61,512 nucleotides of DNA, taken from positions 1,792-63,303 of the forward strand of contig DJRG01000065.1 of the NCBI GenBank assembly GCA_002438845.1, in the 5' to 3' direction. Source of the DNA: Bacteroidales bacterium UBA6366. Its GTDB lineage: Bacteria; Bacteroidota; Bacteroidia; Bacteroidales; UBA932. The translations under genes and the position numbers were made by a program. How positions within the stretch are numbered: the first letter of the stretch is position 1; each line of letters starts with the position of its first letter. This document shows, in pieces, positions 8,518 through 17,259 of this stretch. Under the pieces are notes generated by a model. It worked only from the letters and a program-made list of their open reading frames with translations. It did not search any database and was not told the origin of the DNA.

Positions 8518-9810
8518 TTACAACACGTTGATGATAAAGTAGTTCTTCTTCCCTTTTTGGGCAAGTATGTACTTCCCGTCCACGATGTCTTTCTCGGAAA
8601 TCTCGTAGGCGATGTCAGAGATCTTGTCCTTGTTGATGCTGACGCCGTTGCCCTGAACCATCTTCCTGGCCTCTCCCTTTGATGAGAACACCTGGGTCTT
8701 CACGGCGAGGAACTCAAGGATGTCGCAAGGAAGGTCTGATTTCTGAATATCAAAGGTCGGCACGCCGCTGAACACGGCGAGGAACGTCTTCTCGTCCAGT
8801 TTCCTGAGCTCGTCCGAAGTGGAGTTGCCGAACAGCATCTTGGACGCGGAGACTGCGTTGGCATATTCATCCTCCCCGTGGATCATGATTGTAAGTTCCT
8901 TGGCGAGAAGCTGTTGAAGGGTCCTGCGGCCAGGGTCCTGGCGGTGCTCCTCGATGGCCGCGCTGATCGTGGTCTCATCCAGAAGAGTGAATATCTTGAT
9001 GTATCTTTCCGCGTCCTCGTCGCTGACGTTCAGCCAGAACTGGTAGAACTCGTAAGGGGACGTCTTCTCCGGGTCGAGCCAGATGTTGCCCTTCTCCGTC
9101 TTGCCGAACTTAGTGCCGTCAGCCTTGCGGATGAGAGGGCAGGTGAGTGCGAAAGCGTCGGTCTTGCCGAGCATCCTGCGGATGAGCTCCGTTCCGGTGG
9201 TGATGTTGCCCCACTGGTCGCTTCCGCCGAGCTGGAGACGGCAGCCCTTGTTCTCGTAGAGCCAGAGGTAGTCGTAGCCCTGAAGCAGCTGGTAGCTGAA
9301 TTCCGTGAAGGACATACCCTCGCGTGACTCGCTGGAAAGACGCTTCTTCACCGAATCCTTGGCCATCATGTAGTTGACTGTGATGTGCTTACCCACGTCA
9401 CGGATGAAGTTCAGGAAAGAGTAGTTCTTCATCCAGTCGTAGTTGTTCACGAGCTCGGCCTTGTTTGGCGCGTCCGAGTCAAAGTCCAGGATTCTGGAGA
9501 GCTGTCTCTTGATGCCGGCGATGTTGTGCTGGAGGGTCTCCTCGTCCAGAAGGTTTCTCTCCTGGGACTTCATCGACGGGTCTCCGATCATTCCGGTCGC
9601 TCCTCCGATCAGCGCGATAGGCTTGTGCCCGCACTGTTGGAAGTGCTTAAGGATCATGATGCTGACAAGGTGGCCGATGTGCAGGGAGTCCGCCGTCGGG
9701 TCGATTCCTACATAGGCGGCCTGCGGGCCTTCCATGAGCTTTTCCTCTGTCCCGGGCATGATGTCCTGGATCATGCCTCTCCATTTGAGTTCCTCTACGA
9801 AATTCTTCAT
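8518..9810 (-). CDS. tyrS: Tyrosyl-tRNA synthetase
   Basis: 430 aa. Charges tRNA-Tyr with tyrosine in the cytoplasm. Class I signature HIGH at residues 44-47 in DPTADSLHIGHLVS, the KMSKS-equivalent KFGKTEKG, and a C-terminal S4 RNA-binding domain (AVKTQVFSSKGEARKMVQGNGVSINK). I chose the ATG at 9810 (MKNFVEELKWRGM); the frame continues nine codons upstream without similarity. Followed by rbfA. Confidence 0.96.
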   Translation of the reverse strand: MKNFVEELKWRGMIQDIMPGTEEKLMEGPQAAYVGIDPTADSLHIGHLVSIMILKHFQQCGHKPIALIGGATGMIGDPSMKSQERNLLDEETLQHNIAGIKRQLSRILDFDSDAPNKAELVNNYDWMKNYSFLNFIRDVGKHITVNYMMAKDSVKKRLSSESREGMSFTEFSYQLLQGYDYLWLYENKGCRLQLGGSDQWGNITTGTELIRRMLGKTDAFALTCPLIRKADGTKFGKTEKGNIWLDPEKTSPYEFYQFWLNVSDEDAERYIKIFTLLDETTISAAIEEHRQDPGRRTLQQLLAKELTIMIHGEDEYANAVSASKMLFGNSTSDELRKLDEKTFLAVFSGVPTFDIQKSDLPCDILEFLAVKTQVFSSKGEARKMVQGNGVSINKDKISDIAYEISEKDIVDGKYILAQKGKKNYFIINVL

Positions 9811-9881
9811 TGTATGTCGCGTTATTATATTCATCATCCGGCGTGATTTCGGGCCTTGCCTTATTTTCGCGCCATTTTATG

Positions 9882-9910
9882 CAAAGTTAGGCAAAAATAA
9901 TGTAAATTTG
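9882..9910. promoter_or_regulatory. Divergent -7 elements for tyrS (minus) and tpiA (plus)
   Basis: On the minus strand TAACTTTG (9889-9882) faces tyrS, and on the plus strand TAAATTTG (9903-9910) faces tpiA, 40 nt before its ATG. Clear TTTG boxes at the ideal spacing are not seen, so the exact start sites are uncertain. Confidence 0.45.
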
Positions 9911-9950
9911 CAGGCTGAAAACGAAATTAACAGTTTAAAAATAAACGAAT

Positions 9951-10706
9951 ATGAGAAAGAAAATCGTTGCCGGTAACTGGAAGATGAACACAACTCTCCA
10001 GGAAGGCGTTGAACTTGCGAAGGCTGTAGCCGCCAAGTCAGTCGAGACTCCAGAACATGTAGGGCTTATCGTCGCCCCTCCTTTCACTCACCTCGCATCC
10101 GTAGCCGAGGCTCTCAAAGGCTCAAAGGTCGAGCTTTCAGCCCAGAACTGCGCTGATCACGAGAAGGGCGCCTACACAGGTGAGGTCGCTGTCAACATGC
10201 TTACATCCGTAGGATGCCAGTGGACCATCCTTGGCCACTCCGAGAGAAGGCAGTATTACGGTGAGACTGACGAAAAGCTTGTCGAGAAGACCAAGCTCGC
10301 CCTTGCGGCCGGTCTCGGTGTCATCCTTTGCGTAGGTGAGAACCTTGAGCAGAGAGAGGCCGGAAAGCATTTCGATGTGGTCACCGAGCAGATCAAGAAC
10401 GTCCTCTACAACTTCACAGCCGAGGACATGGCCAAGATCATCGTGGCTTACGAGCCGGTTTGGGCCATCGGAACAGGCAAGACCGCTTCCGCCGAGCAGG
10501 CTGAGGAGATCCACGCTTGCATCCGCAAGGTGCTTGCCGAGAAGTTCGGCGAGACTGTCGCCGAGGACACCACAATCCTTTACGGCGGAAGCTGCAAGCC
10601 TTCAAACGCCAAGGAGCTCTTCGCCCAGAAGGACATCGACGGCGGCCTGATCGGAGGCGCCGCACTGAAAGCAGACGATTTTATCGCTATTGCGCAGAGC
10701 TATTAA
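9951..10706 (+). CDS. tpiA: Triosephosphate isomerase
   Basis: 251 aa glycolytic enzyme interconverting dihydroxyacetone phosphate and glyceraldehyde-3-phosphate. All active-site blocks are present: GNWKMN with the substrate-binding lysine, LGHSERRQ with the catalytic histidine, VAYEPVWAIGTGKTAS with the catalytic glutamate and loop 6, and YGGSCKPSNA for phosphate binding. The codon choice is strongly biased, which suits a highly expressed gene. A strong hairpin terminator follows 15 nt after the stop. Confidence 0.98.
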   Translation: MRKKIVAGNWKMNTTLQEGVELAKAVAAKSVETPEHVGLIVAPPFTHLASVAEALKGSKVELSAQNCADHEKGAYTGEVAVNMLTSVGCQWTILGHSERRQYYGETDEKLVEKTKLALAAGLGVILCVGENLEQREAGKHFDVVTEQIKNVLYNFTAEDMAKIIVAYEPVWAIGTGKTASAEQAEEIHACIRKVLAEKFGETVAEDTTILYGGSCKPSNAKELFAQKDIDGGLIGGAALKADDFIAIAQSY

Positions 10707-10721
10707 CGAATAAGTTTATAT

Positions 10722-10761
10722 AAAAGGGGTGGCAAAGCGAGACGCTTTGTCACCCCTTTTT
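10722..10761. terminator. Bidirectional intrinsic terminator
   Basis: Hairpin with arms AAAAGGGGTGGCAAAGCG and CGCTTTGTCACCCCTTTTT (one mismatch), flanked by A- and T-runs. It serves tpiA on the plus strand and the convergent histone-like gene on the minus strand. Confidence 0.88.
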
Positions 10762-10776
10762 GGTATCGTATGTCTC

Positions 10777-10953
10777 TTACTTCTTGGACTCCTCTACGGA
10801 AACCTTTCTGAATTCCTTGAGATCCTTCATGAGTTCGAGAGCGGCCTTGCGGGCGCGTGCGCCGGCAGCCTTGTTACCCTTTTCTACCTGAGCGTCAGCG
10901 TTCTCTACGAACACGTTGAGCTCTTCCTTGATTTTAGCGACAAGATTCTCCAT
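10777..10953 (-). CDS. Histone H1-like DNA-associated small protein
   Basis: 58 aa, reading MENLVAKIKEELNVFVENAD, continuing AQVEKGNKAAGARARKAALE, and ending LMKDLKEFRKVSVEESKK. This matches the short, lysine/alanine-rich proteins annotated as histone H1 (Hc1-like) that Bacteroidales carry; they are thought to bind DNA, with limited experimental support. It is mostly amphipathic helix with basic residues in the middle. It converges on tpiA and shares its terminator. Confidence 0.85.
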   Translation of the reverse strand: MENLVAKIKEELNVFVENADAQVEKGNKAAGARARKAALELMKDLKEFRKVSVEESKK

Positions 10954-11080
10954 TTTGTTCTAATTTTAGTGAATAGTTGGATTATTATTAGTAATATAAA
11001 TGTAATCTACTCATATTGTGGGCGCAAGTTATGGAAAAAAATGTAATTAACAAATTTTTTCCGTAAAAAAGGCTGGTTTT

Positions 11081-11686
11081 TTAGCGGTTCAAGCCCCCTT
11101 TATCTTCTTTCGCCGGTTTCGCTGGCTTCACGTTGAGCAGATTCATGGCTCTGTCCGGGCCTATGGTCGCGAAGTTCTTTATTCCTTCTATGACCCTTTC
11201 GCATATTCCCGGAACCGCCGCCTTCTCTTCAGCGTTCAATTCTCCGATCACATAGTCGACCTGGGCTCCACGGGAGAAATTGTTGCCGATTCCGATTCTG
11301 ATCCTGGCCCACTGCGTCGTCTCGAGGCGAGCCTGGATGTCTTTGAGCCCATTGTGACCGCCGTCACTTCCGTTCTTGCGCATCCTGACGGTGCCGAACG
11401 GGAGGTTCAGGTCGTCACAGATCACGATGAGGTTTTCAAGGGGCAGCTTAAGCTTGTCCATCCAGTAACGGACAGCGTTGCCGCTGAGATTCATGTAGGT
11501 GGACGGTTTCAGAAGGTAGAACCTCCGCCCTTTGAACGAGATCTCGGCCACGTCCCCGTAACGCTCCGTCCTGAAAACAGTATTGGATGCCTGTGCCCAG
11601 GCATCCAACACCATAAACCCCATGTTATGTCTGGTAGAAGCGTACTCCGCGCCGATGTTTCCCAATCCTGCGACAAGGTAGTTCAT
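11081..11686 (-). CDS. pth: Peptidyl-tRNA hydrolase
   Basis: 201 aa. Releases tRNA from peptidyl-tRNA that has dropped off ribosomes. Conserved start MNYLVAGLGNIGAEYASTRHNMGFMVLD includes the catalytic histidine, and CDDLNLPFGTVRMRKNGSDGGHNGLKD carries the catalytic aspartate and the GGHNGL loop. The frame is open further upstream into rplY, but MNYLVAG is the family start, leaving a 31-nt gap. A short proline/lysine-rich tail follows the domain. Transcribed with rplY, a conserved pairing. Confidence 0.95.
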   Translation of the reverse strand: MNYLVAGLGNIGAEYASTRHNMGFMVLDAWAQASNTVFRTERYGDVAEISFKGRRFYLLKPSTYMNLSGNAVRYWMDKLKLPLENLIVICDDLNLPFGTVRMRKNGSDGGHNGLKDIQARLETTQWARIRIGIGNNFSRGAQVDYVIGELNAEEKAAVPGICERVIEGIKNFATIGPDRAMNLLNVKPAKPAKEDKGGLNR

Positions 11687-11717
11687 TCCAGTTTCTTCTT
11701 CAGAGGTCTGCGCCGGC

Positions 11718-12362
11718 TTATTCAGCAGCTGGCTCAGCAGTTTCCTCAGTTGATTCAGTCTCATGCTCCTCGGCGCCTTCCATCTTCTCCTCGTGGGCGA
11801 GCTGTGCCGCGATCTGACGTGTGGACTTCACGGCGCAGATGATGGTTGACTTAGGGGTGACAACGCTCACGTTCTCAACCTTGATGTCGCCGGCGACAAT
11901 GCGCTTCTCGATGTCAAGTTTGGTCACGTCGAGGTTGATCGTGTCAGGAAGATTGCTCATCAGGGCGCTGATCTTCACCTCTCTGCTGACGAGAACGAAC
12001 TTACCACCTCTCTGTACTCCGATAGGGTGGCCGCTCACGATGACAGGAACCTTGATGACGATAGGCTTCTCCTCGTTGACGGCGAGGAAGTCGGCGTGCA
12101 GGCAGTTGTCCTTTACAGGATGATACTGGAGCTCGTGAACGACAGCGGTGTAGGCCTTGCCGTTGTCAAGCTTGATGTCGATGATGAATGACGCCGGAGT
12201 GTGGGTGATTCCCATCAGATCCCTTTCAGTCACTGTGAAGAGGACATTCTCCAATCCTGGTCCGTAGAGGTTGCAAGGAACGAGGCCCTGCTTGCGGAAC
12301 GCTTTGATCACGGCCTTGTTGCCGACCTCGCGGACTTTGCCGTTAAGCTCAAAATGCTTCAT
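11718..12362 (-). CDS. rplY: 50S ribosomal protein L25 (Ctc form)
   Basis: 214 aa, the long Ctc/TL5 form: an N-terminal 5S-rRNA-binding domain (GKVREVGNKAVIKAFRKQGLVPCNLYG) and a C-terminal beta domain (PVIVSGHPIGVQRGGKFVLVSREVKISAL). The last ~35 residues are acidic and low in complexity (EEKMEGAEEHETESTEETAE), as in other Bacteroidota. It is preceded by an 80-nt leader with two hairpins and a consensus promoter, and pth follows in the same transcript. Confidence 0.96.
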   Translation of the reverse strand: MKHFELNGKVREVGNKAVIKAFRKQGLVPCNLYGPGLENVLFTVTERDLMGITHTPASFIIDIKLDNGKAYTAVVHELQYHPVKDNCLHADFLAVNEEKPIVIKVPVIVSGHPIGVQRGGKFVLVSREVKISALMSNLPDTINLDVTKLDIEKRIVAGDIKVENVSVVTPKSTIICAVKSTRQIAAQLAHEEKMEGAEEHETESTEETAEPAAE

Positions 12363-12390
12363 TGTTTTGTTGTTTAAAATGTGTTACTCA

Positions 12391-12439
12391 GTTCCGGACC
12401 GCCCGGAACCCCATTGCACCAAAAGCGCGGGGGCGCTTT
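12391..12439 (-). promoter_or_regulatory. Structured 5' leader of rplY
   Basis: Two tight hairpins lie between the promoter and the rplY ATG: AAAGCGC/GCGCTTT with a 4-nt loop (12422-12439) and GTTCCGG/CCGGAAC with a 5-nt loop (12391-12409). They could regulate L25 synthesis or stabilise the mRNA; I do not recognise a named leader family. Confidence 0.5.
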
Positions 12440-12451
12440 GTAATTGCGCGG

Positions 12452-12482
12452 CAAAGATAGGAATATTTTGTGAATAGGCAAA
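12452..12482 (-). promoter_or_regulatory. Consensus promoter of rplY-pth
   Basis: On the minus strand, TTTG (12482-12479), exactly 19 nt, then TATCTTTG (12459-12452). This is a perfect Bacteroidota -33/-7 pair and predicts a leader of about 80 nt. Confidence 0.75.
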
Positions 12483-12523
12483 AAGCCAAGCGTTGAATTC
12501 TCAGTAATTCCTTTTTTGCCTGG

Positions 12524-13858
12524 CTATTCCACCAGTCCGACAGCATCGTTCCAAGCTTCTTTCTTGTAATAGAAGTCCAGCAGCGGTGTCCCCGCGCATG
12601 GAAGGTACATGCTGAATCCTGAATATTCATTTATTTCGAATTTCTCCAAAAACCTTGCGGTGGTGTTCTTGTAGATGACACAGTCGTCAACGGCCTTGTC
12701 CAGGGCCGAGATGTCGGCGTCGGAGGCTCCGCACTTTTTGAATATATCCACGAGGTCGTAGAAGTAGTGACGGTTGTTCATGTAGTAGCCTTGGATGTCA
12801 TGGACCGGGGCGTCGGAAAGAGCGTCGGCATATTCATTGATCATCCTTGCGCAGACTTTCGTGAGGTTGTCCAGGCCGCTTGTCCTGATGAGGTTGACTG
12901 TCGAGGAGCGGTAAACTCCGCTTTGTTTGTCGTACCTGTCGAAAGAGTCCTTGAAGAGCCCCTCGAAATCGGGTGTGTCCCTGTTTAGGAGGAACGAAGT
13001 GATCTTTGTGTAGTCAAACATTCCGTCGGCGAGAACTTCCGTCGGCGAGAGTCCGAGGTAGTCTGTCTTGTCCTTGAGCCCGTAGGCCACTTCGACTCCG
13101 GCCGTGTAGCACATGTCGAACAGGATGTAGTCCAGATGGAACGGGATTCCGTCCGCGAATTCGCCGATGCTCATCTCGTGTCCGTAGTAAGACTTGCTGA
13201 TGGCGTCCTGTCCGATTGATCTGGTCATTCCGTAGTACGGGTCTGTGTCGGCAAGGTTTCCGACCGGAACCGGAAGTCTCTTAATGTCCGCCGTGTTCCA
13301 TTTGGCCCGGAGAGAAGCCTTCCCTTGGGTCTGGATCTCGCCCTTGTGGTCATTCTCAAATCTGCTTGGCTCGGAGAAATAGCCGGCCGGAAGCCAGCCC
13401 GATCCGTGAGATGAGAAGACAAGCCCGTAGCCCTTGGCCGGGAACTCGTCCTTGACGTAGGTCAGCACCTGCCGCATTGTCGAGGATGAGGCCGCCACCG
13501 TCTCTTCGTCGAAAATCTTCAGTGTGTCGGAGATGAATTTTCCGTCAACCCTTTTGTAAAGTCTTCTGAGATAGGACTTCACGGGAGTGTAGTTATAGGA
13601 TGACTTCGCCATTCTTGAATATACCAGCAGGACATCCCCGTTCTCTTTGGGAATATAGCCGGCCACGAGCCCTTTCTCCTTGTCATCCATGTTCTCCTTG
13701 AGGTAGGATGTGAGGTTGTTGAATCCACATTCGTAGAAAAGTAGCACTTTCCTATTGTCGCTATCCGGCTTGATTGTTTTGTTCTTCTCGCATCCCGCGG
13801 CCGCCAGCATGAGAAGTGCCGCCGCGACCGATCCTGCGATTGCCTTTATGATGTTCAT
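12524..13858 (-). CDS. Clostripain-family (C11) cysteine peptidase lipoprotein
   Basis: 444 aa with a lipoprotein signal peptide (MNIIKAIAGSVAAALLMLAAAGC, lipid-modified C23), so probably anchored in the envelope. The catalytic histidine is H151 in VFSSHGSGW and the catalytic cysteine C250 in LFDMCYTAGVEVAYGL, which is the clostripain/C11 dyad. The C-terminal part (EINEYSGFSMYLP) is also typical. C11 peptidases cut after Arg or Lys; the substrate here is unknown. Single gene with a -7-like element upstream. Confidence 0.9.
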   Translation of the reverse strand: MNIIKAIAGSVAAALLMLAAAGCEKNKTIKPDSDNRKVLLFYECGFNNLTSYLKENMDDKEKGLVAGYIPKENGDVLLVYSRMAKSSYNYTPVKSYLRRLYKRVDGKFISDTLKIFDEETVAASSSTMRQVLTYVKDEFPAKGYGLVFSSHGSGWLPAGYFSEPSRFENDHKGEIQTQGKASLRAKWNTADIKRLPVPVGNLADTDPYYGMTRSIGQDAISKSYYGHEMSIGEFADGIPFHLDYILFDMCYTAGVEVAYGLKDKTDYLGLSPTEVLADGMFDYTKITSFLLNRDTPDFEGLFKDSFDRYDKQSGVYRSSTVNLIRTSGLDNLTKVCARMINEYADALSDAPVHDIQGYYMNNRHYFYDLVDIFKKCGASDADISALDKAVDDCVIYKNTTARFLEKFEINEYSGFSMYLPCAGTPLLDFYYKKEAWNDAVGLVE

Positions 13859-13955
13859 AGTTTGTCCTTACAATTTGTTTCCGATGCCGGAATTAGTGAT
13901 CCTTAAAAGATTACCGACTTAATCTTTAACACTTACCAGCGTGGCGCCAGTTTGG

Positions 13956-13963
13956 CAAATATA
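13956..13963 (-). promoter_or_regulatory. -7 element upstream of the clostripain-like gene
   Basis: TATATTTG on the minus strand, about 98 nt before the start codon. No TTTG at the right spacing was found, so this is tentative. Confidence 0.4.
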
Positions 13964-14044
13964 CGGAAATTCCTGAATAATGACTATATTTACAATCTGA
14001 TTAATGAATATGTTCACAAAAAGATACCATAATTAATTACATTT

Positions 14045-16051
14045 ATGAAATCAGGATTGAAGATGATTCTCACAATCGGAGCGGCCGCGGCTCTGTGCTC
14101 GTGCGGACAAGGGGAGAAGAAGACCCAAGACAATGACTTTCACTATCTTCTGGACGAATTCGCCGACCTCAAGGTGATCCGTTTCAAGGTGCCGGGCTGG
14201 GATGCTCTGACCCTTGGGCAGAAGGAATATGCCTACCATCTTTCGGAGGCCGCCAAACTGGGACGCGACATCACATGGGACCAGTACTGCAAGTGGAACC
14301 TCCCGATCAGGCACGTGGTCGAGGATATTCTCAATGAATATAAAGGCGACCGTGAATGCGCTGATTTCCAGAACTTCACCGTCTATGCCAAGAGGCTTTT
14401 CTTCGCCAACGGCATCCATCACCACTATTCCGAGGACAAGTTCTTCCCGGAGTGTCCGAGGGAATATTTCCAGAGCCTGATGGAGGCAGTCGGTGACGGT
14501 GACAAGGCCGCCGATCTGCTTGAGGTTATATATTCCCCGGACATCTATCCTCAGCGCCGCTCCACTTCCAAGACCGGCGACATCGTTGAGCTTTCCGCCG
14601 TTAATTTCTATGAAGGCGTGAACCGTGAGGAAGTCGAGAAGTATTACAATTCGCTTATTGATCCGAACGACAAGACTCCAATCTCGTACGGTCTTAACAC
14701 AAAGGTGGTCAAGGAAAACGGCAAGGTTGTGGAGAAACCTTGGAAGGTCGGCGGCATCTACGGTCCTGCGCTTGAGAGGATCTGTGCTGAGTTAGAGAAG
14801 GCTGCTGTTGTGGCCGAGACCGACCTCCAGAAGAAAGCCATCGGAAAGCTTATTGAATATTACAGGACGGGAGATCTGAAGACTTGGGACGATTTCAACA
14901 TCGACTGGGTTCAGGACACCGTAGGCACGATCGACTTCATCAATGGGTTCATCGAGGACTACGATGATCCGCTCGGCCGCAAGGCCACTTGGGAGGGGTA
15001 TGTGAATATGAAGGATTCCGCGGCTTCCGCACGTACAGAGGTTCTTAGCGCCAACGCGCAGTGGTTCGAGGACAACTCCCCGGTTGACCCGCGTTTCCGC
15101 AAGCCTCACGTCAAAGGCGTTTCCGCCAAGGTCGTGGACGGCATCACCCTCGCCGGAGCCACCTATCCGGCCACTCCGATCGGAATCAACCTTCCGAACG
15201 CAGACTGGATCAGGCGTGACTACGGCTCCAAGTCCGTGACCATCGCCAACATCACCCACGCCTATGACTACGCCGCCCAAGAGTCTCCGAAGAGCACGCT
15301 GACCGAGTTCGCTTACGATCAGGCGGAGATTGACGCCTACAAGAAATACGGCTCCTACACCGACGAGATCCACACAGACCTCCACGAATGTCTTGGCCAC
15401 GGTTCCGGCCAGCTTCTCCCAGGCGTTTCCTCTACTGCGTTGGGCGAGTACCAGTCAACCCTTGAGGAGGCCCGCGCCGACTTGTTCGGACTTTACTATA
15501 TGGCTGACCCTAAACTGGTCGAACTTGGCATCATGCCTGACGCCGAGGCCTACAAGCCTGCATATTCTAACTACATCAGGAACGGTCTGTTTGTGCAGTT
15601 CACCAGAGTCGAGCTTGGCAAGCAGAACACTGAGGCCCACATGCAGAACCGCAAGCTGATCGCCGAGTGGTGCTACGAGAAGGGGGCTGCCCGTGGAATC
15701 ATCGAGAAGAAGAAGCGTGACGGCAAGACATTTTTTGTCGTGAACGACTATGAGGCTCTCCGCGGCCTGTTCGCCGAGCTTCTCGCCGAGATCCAGAGGA
15801 TCAAGTCCGAGGGTGACTACGCCGCCGGGAAGGATCTTGTGGAGACTTATGCCGTCAACATCGATCCTCAGCTCCACAAGGAAGTCCTGGAAAGGTACGC
15901 CGCCCTGAACCTCAAGCCTTATGGTGGCTTTGTCAACCCGGACATCGTCCCTGTCGAGAAAGACGGAAAGATTGTGGACTACAAGATCGTCTACGTCGAC
16001 AACTACCTTCAGCAGCAGCTTGACTACGGCAAGAAGTACAGGACACTTTAA
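14045..16051 (+). CDS. Dipeptidyl peptidase III (M49), lipoprotein
   Basis: 668 aa. A zinc aminopeptidase that releases dipeptides from the N-terminus of short peptides. The M49 motif HECLGH is at 447-452 and the second zinc motif EEARADL starts at about 474; together they supply both histidines and the glutamate ligands. The N-terminus (MKSGLKMILTIGAAAALCSCG) is a lipoprotein signal, so it acts in the envelope, unlike the cytosolic eukaryotic enzymes. Size and the HECLGH form agree with the known Bacteroides enzyme. A palindrome copy follows the stop directly. Confidence 0.95.
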   Translation: MKSGLKMILTIGAAAALCSCGQGEKKTQDNDFHYLLDEFADLKVIRFKVPGWDALTLGQKEYAYHLSEAAKLGRDITWDQYCKWNLPIRHVVEDILNEYKGDRECADFQNFTVYAKRLFFANGIHHHYSEDKFFPECPREYFQSLMEAVGDGDKAADLLEVIYSPDIYPQRRSTSKTGDIVELSAVNFYEGVNREEVEKYYNSLIDPNDKTPISYGLNTKVVKENGKVVEKPWKVGGIYGPALERICAELEKAAVVAETDLQKKAIGKLIEYYRTGDLKTWDDFNIDWVQDTVGTIDFINGFIEDYDDPLGRKATWEGYVNMKDSAASARTEVLSANAQWFEDNSPVDPRFRKPHVKGVSAKVVDGITLAGATYPATPIGINLPNADWIRRDYGSKSVTIANITHAYDYAAQESPKSTLTEFAYDQAEIDAYKKYGSYTDEIHTDLHECLGHGSGQLLPGVSSTALGEYQSTLEEARADLFGLYYMADPKLVELGIMPDAEAYKPAYSNYIRNGLFVQFTRVELGKQNTEAHMQNRKLIAEWCYEKGAARGIIEKKKRDGKTFFVVNDYEALRGLFAELLAEIQRIKSEGDYAAGKDLVETYAVNIDPQLHKEVLERYAALNLKPYGGFVNPDIVPVEKDGKIVDYKIVYVDNYLQQQLDYGKKYRTL

Positions 16052-16054
16052 TTC

Positions 16055-16079
16055 GGTCGCTGAGCCTGTCGAAGCGACT
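16055..16079. repeat. 25-bp palindrome copy between the DPP III gene and xerD
   Basis: GGTCGCT / AGCGACT arms around GAGCCTGTCGA, 3 nt after the stop codon of the DPP III gene. Confidence 0.85.
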
Positions 16080-16115
16080 TAACTGTCGAGACGAAAGTAC
16101 TGAAGAATTTAAAAA

Positions 16116-16991
16116 GTGAACCTGACTGAAAGAATATTACAGGATTATTCCTCGTATCTGAAACTTGAGCGTGCGATGTCACCCAACACGGTGGCATCGT
16201 ACTCTTCTGATGTAAGGGAGTTCTTTTCTGTCGTGACCGCCGCCCCCGCAGACGTGGCCACACAGGAAATCCTGGACTATCTTTCATCCCGTGACACTCT
16301 ATCGAAGCGTTCTCAGGCCCGTTTCCTGAGTTCGCTTCGATCTTTTTTCGATTGGCTTGTCATGGAAGGGGAGCGCAAGGAAAACCCTTGCGATCCGATC
16401 GATTCCCCAAAGATGGGCCGTTATCTTCCCGCTGTCCTGTCCGTCGATGAGGTCAGTGCCATAATGGATTCGGTGGATCTTTCGACCTGGACCGGCAAAC
16501 GGGATCGTGCGATTCTGGAGGTCCTTTATGGATGCGGGCTGCGTGTCTCCGAGGCCGTGGGGCTGAAGATCTCGTGTGTCTATCTTGACGAGTCCTTCGT
16601 GCGTGTCATCGGCAAAGGTAACAAGGAACGCATTGTCCCGATGGGGGATATGGCCGTAACCGCGGTACGAAACTATCTGGCAGTCAGACCTGGTCCTGCA
16701 TCGCCAGATTTCGATGACACCTTGTTCCTGAACCGCTTCGGCAAGTCCTTGAGTCGTGTCTCGATGTTCACCATCGTCAAGCGTCAGGCCATGCTTGCCG
16801 GCATCCACAAGGAAATTTCTCCGCACACCTTCCGCCACTCCTTCGCCACCCACCTGATCGAGAACGGAGCCGACCTGCGTGTCGTCCAGGATATGCTAGG
16901 CCACGAGAACATCACAACCACTGAGATCTACACCCACATCGACACCTCCACCTGGCAGCAATCCGTTCTCTCGCATCATCCCCGCCGCTAA
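16116..16991 (+). CDS. xerD: XerC/XerD-type tyrosine recombinase
   Basis: 291 aa, normal for Xer recombinases that resolve chromosome dimers at dif with FtsK. It has an N-terminal SAM-like domain (LKLERAMSPNTVASYSSDVREF) and a catalytic domain with R143 (CGLRVSEAVGL), HTFRH (H237, R240), H263 (LGHENITTTEIYTH) and the nucleophile Y272. The start is a GTG at 16116. It stands alone after a palindrome copy and is followed by degenerate tandem repeats. A chromosomal Xer role is more likely than a mobile integrase. Confidence 0.92.
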   Translation: MNLTERILQDYSSYLKLERAMSPNTVASYSSDVREFFSVVTAAPADVATQEILDYLSSRDTLSKRSQARFLSSLRSFFDWLVMEGERKENPCDPIDSPKMGRYLPAVLSVDEVSAIMDSVDLSTWTGKRDRAILEVLYGCGLRVSEAVGLKISCVYLDESFVRVIGKGNKERIVPMGDMAVTAVRNYLAVRPGPASPDFDDTLFLNRFGKSLSRVSMFTIVKRQAMLAGIHKEISPHTFRHSFATHLIENGADLRVVQDMLGHENITTTEIYTHIDTSTWQQSVLSHHPRR

Positions 16992-17017
16992 CCCCTTCAA
17001 CCCACTTTGCCCAAGAC

Positions 17018-17259
17018 GACATATTTCCGAAAATCGTTCCCCAAAAGTGCTTTCCTGCACTCTTAATCGTCATTTATCTCAAAAATTGATTCCCGAGAGT
17101 GCACCGTGCACTCTTGAGTGTCATTTTCCCCCGGAATCGTTTCCCCAAAGTGCCCCGTGGCGACTTTGAACGACATTTCCCCTCGGAATCGTTTCCCAAA
17201 AGTGCTTTCCTGTACTATAGAGCGTCACTATTCCCCGAAATTGCTCCCGAAGGGTGTGC
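17018..17259. repeat. Degenerate 51/52-bp tandem repeat downstream of xerD
   Basis: Nearly five units begin with GACATATTT (17018), GTCATTTAT (17069), GTCATTTTC (17120), GACATTTCC (17172) and GTCACTATT (17224). Each continues with a CGGAATCGTTTCCCAAAAGTGC-like core, of which the common part is TCGTTTCCC, AAAGTGC and a GCACTCTTGA-like end. Several units can form a hairpin, best in unit 2 (GAGAGTGCA/TGCACTCTT). No gene is present here. Confidence 0.8.

Noticed and set aside
10729..11046. Plus-strand open frame of about 105 codons after tpiA
   Set aside because: It runs through the terminator and is antisense to the histone H1-like gene.
17018..17259. Integron-like attC array beside a tyrosine recombinase
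   Set aside because: The units abut with no cassette genes between them, the hairpins are poorly conserved, and the recombinase is Xer-like without the extra integron-integrase segment.
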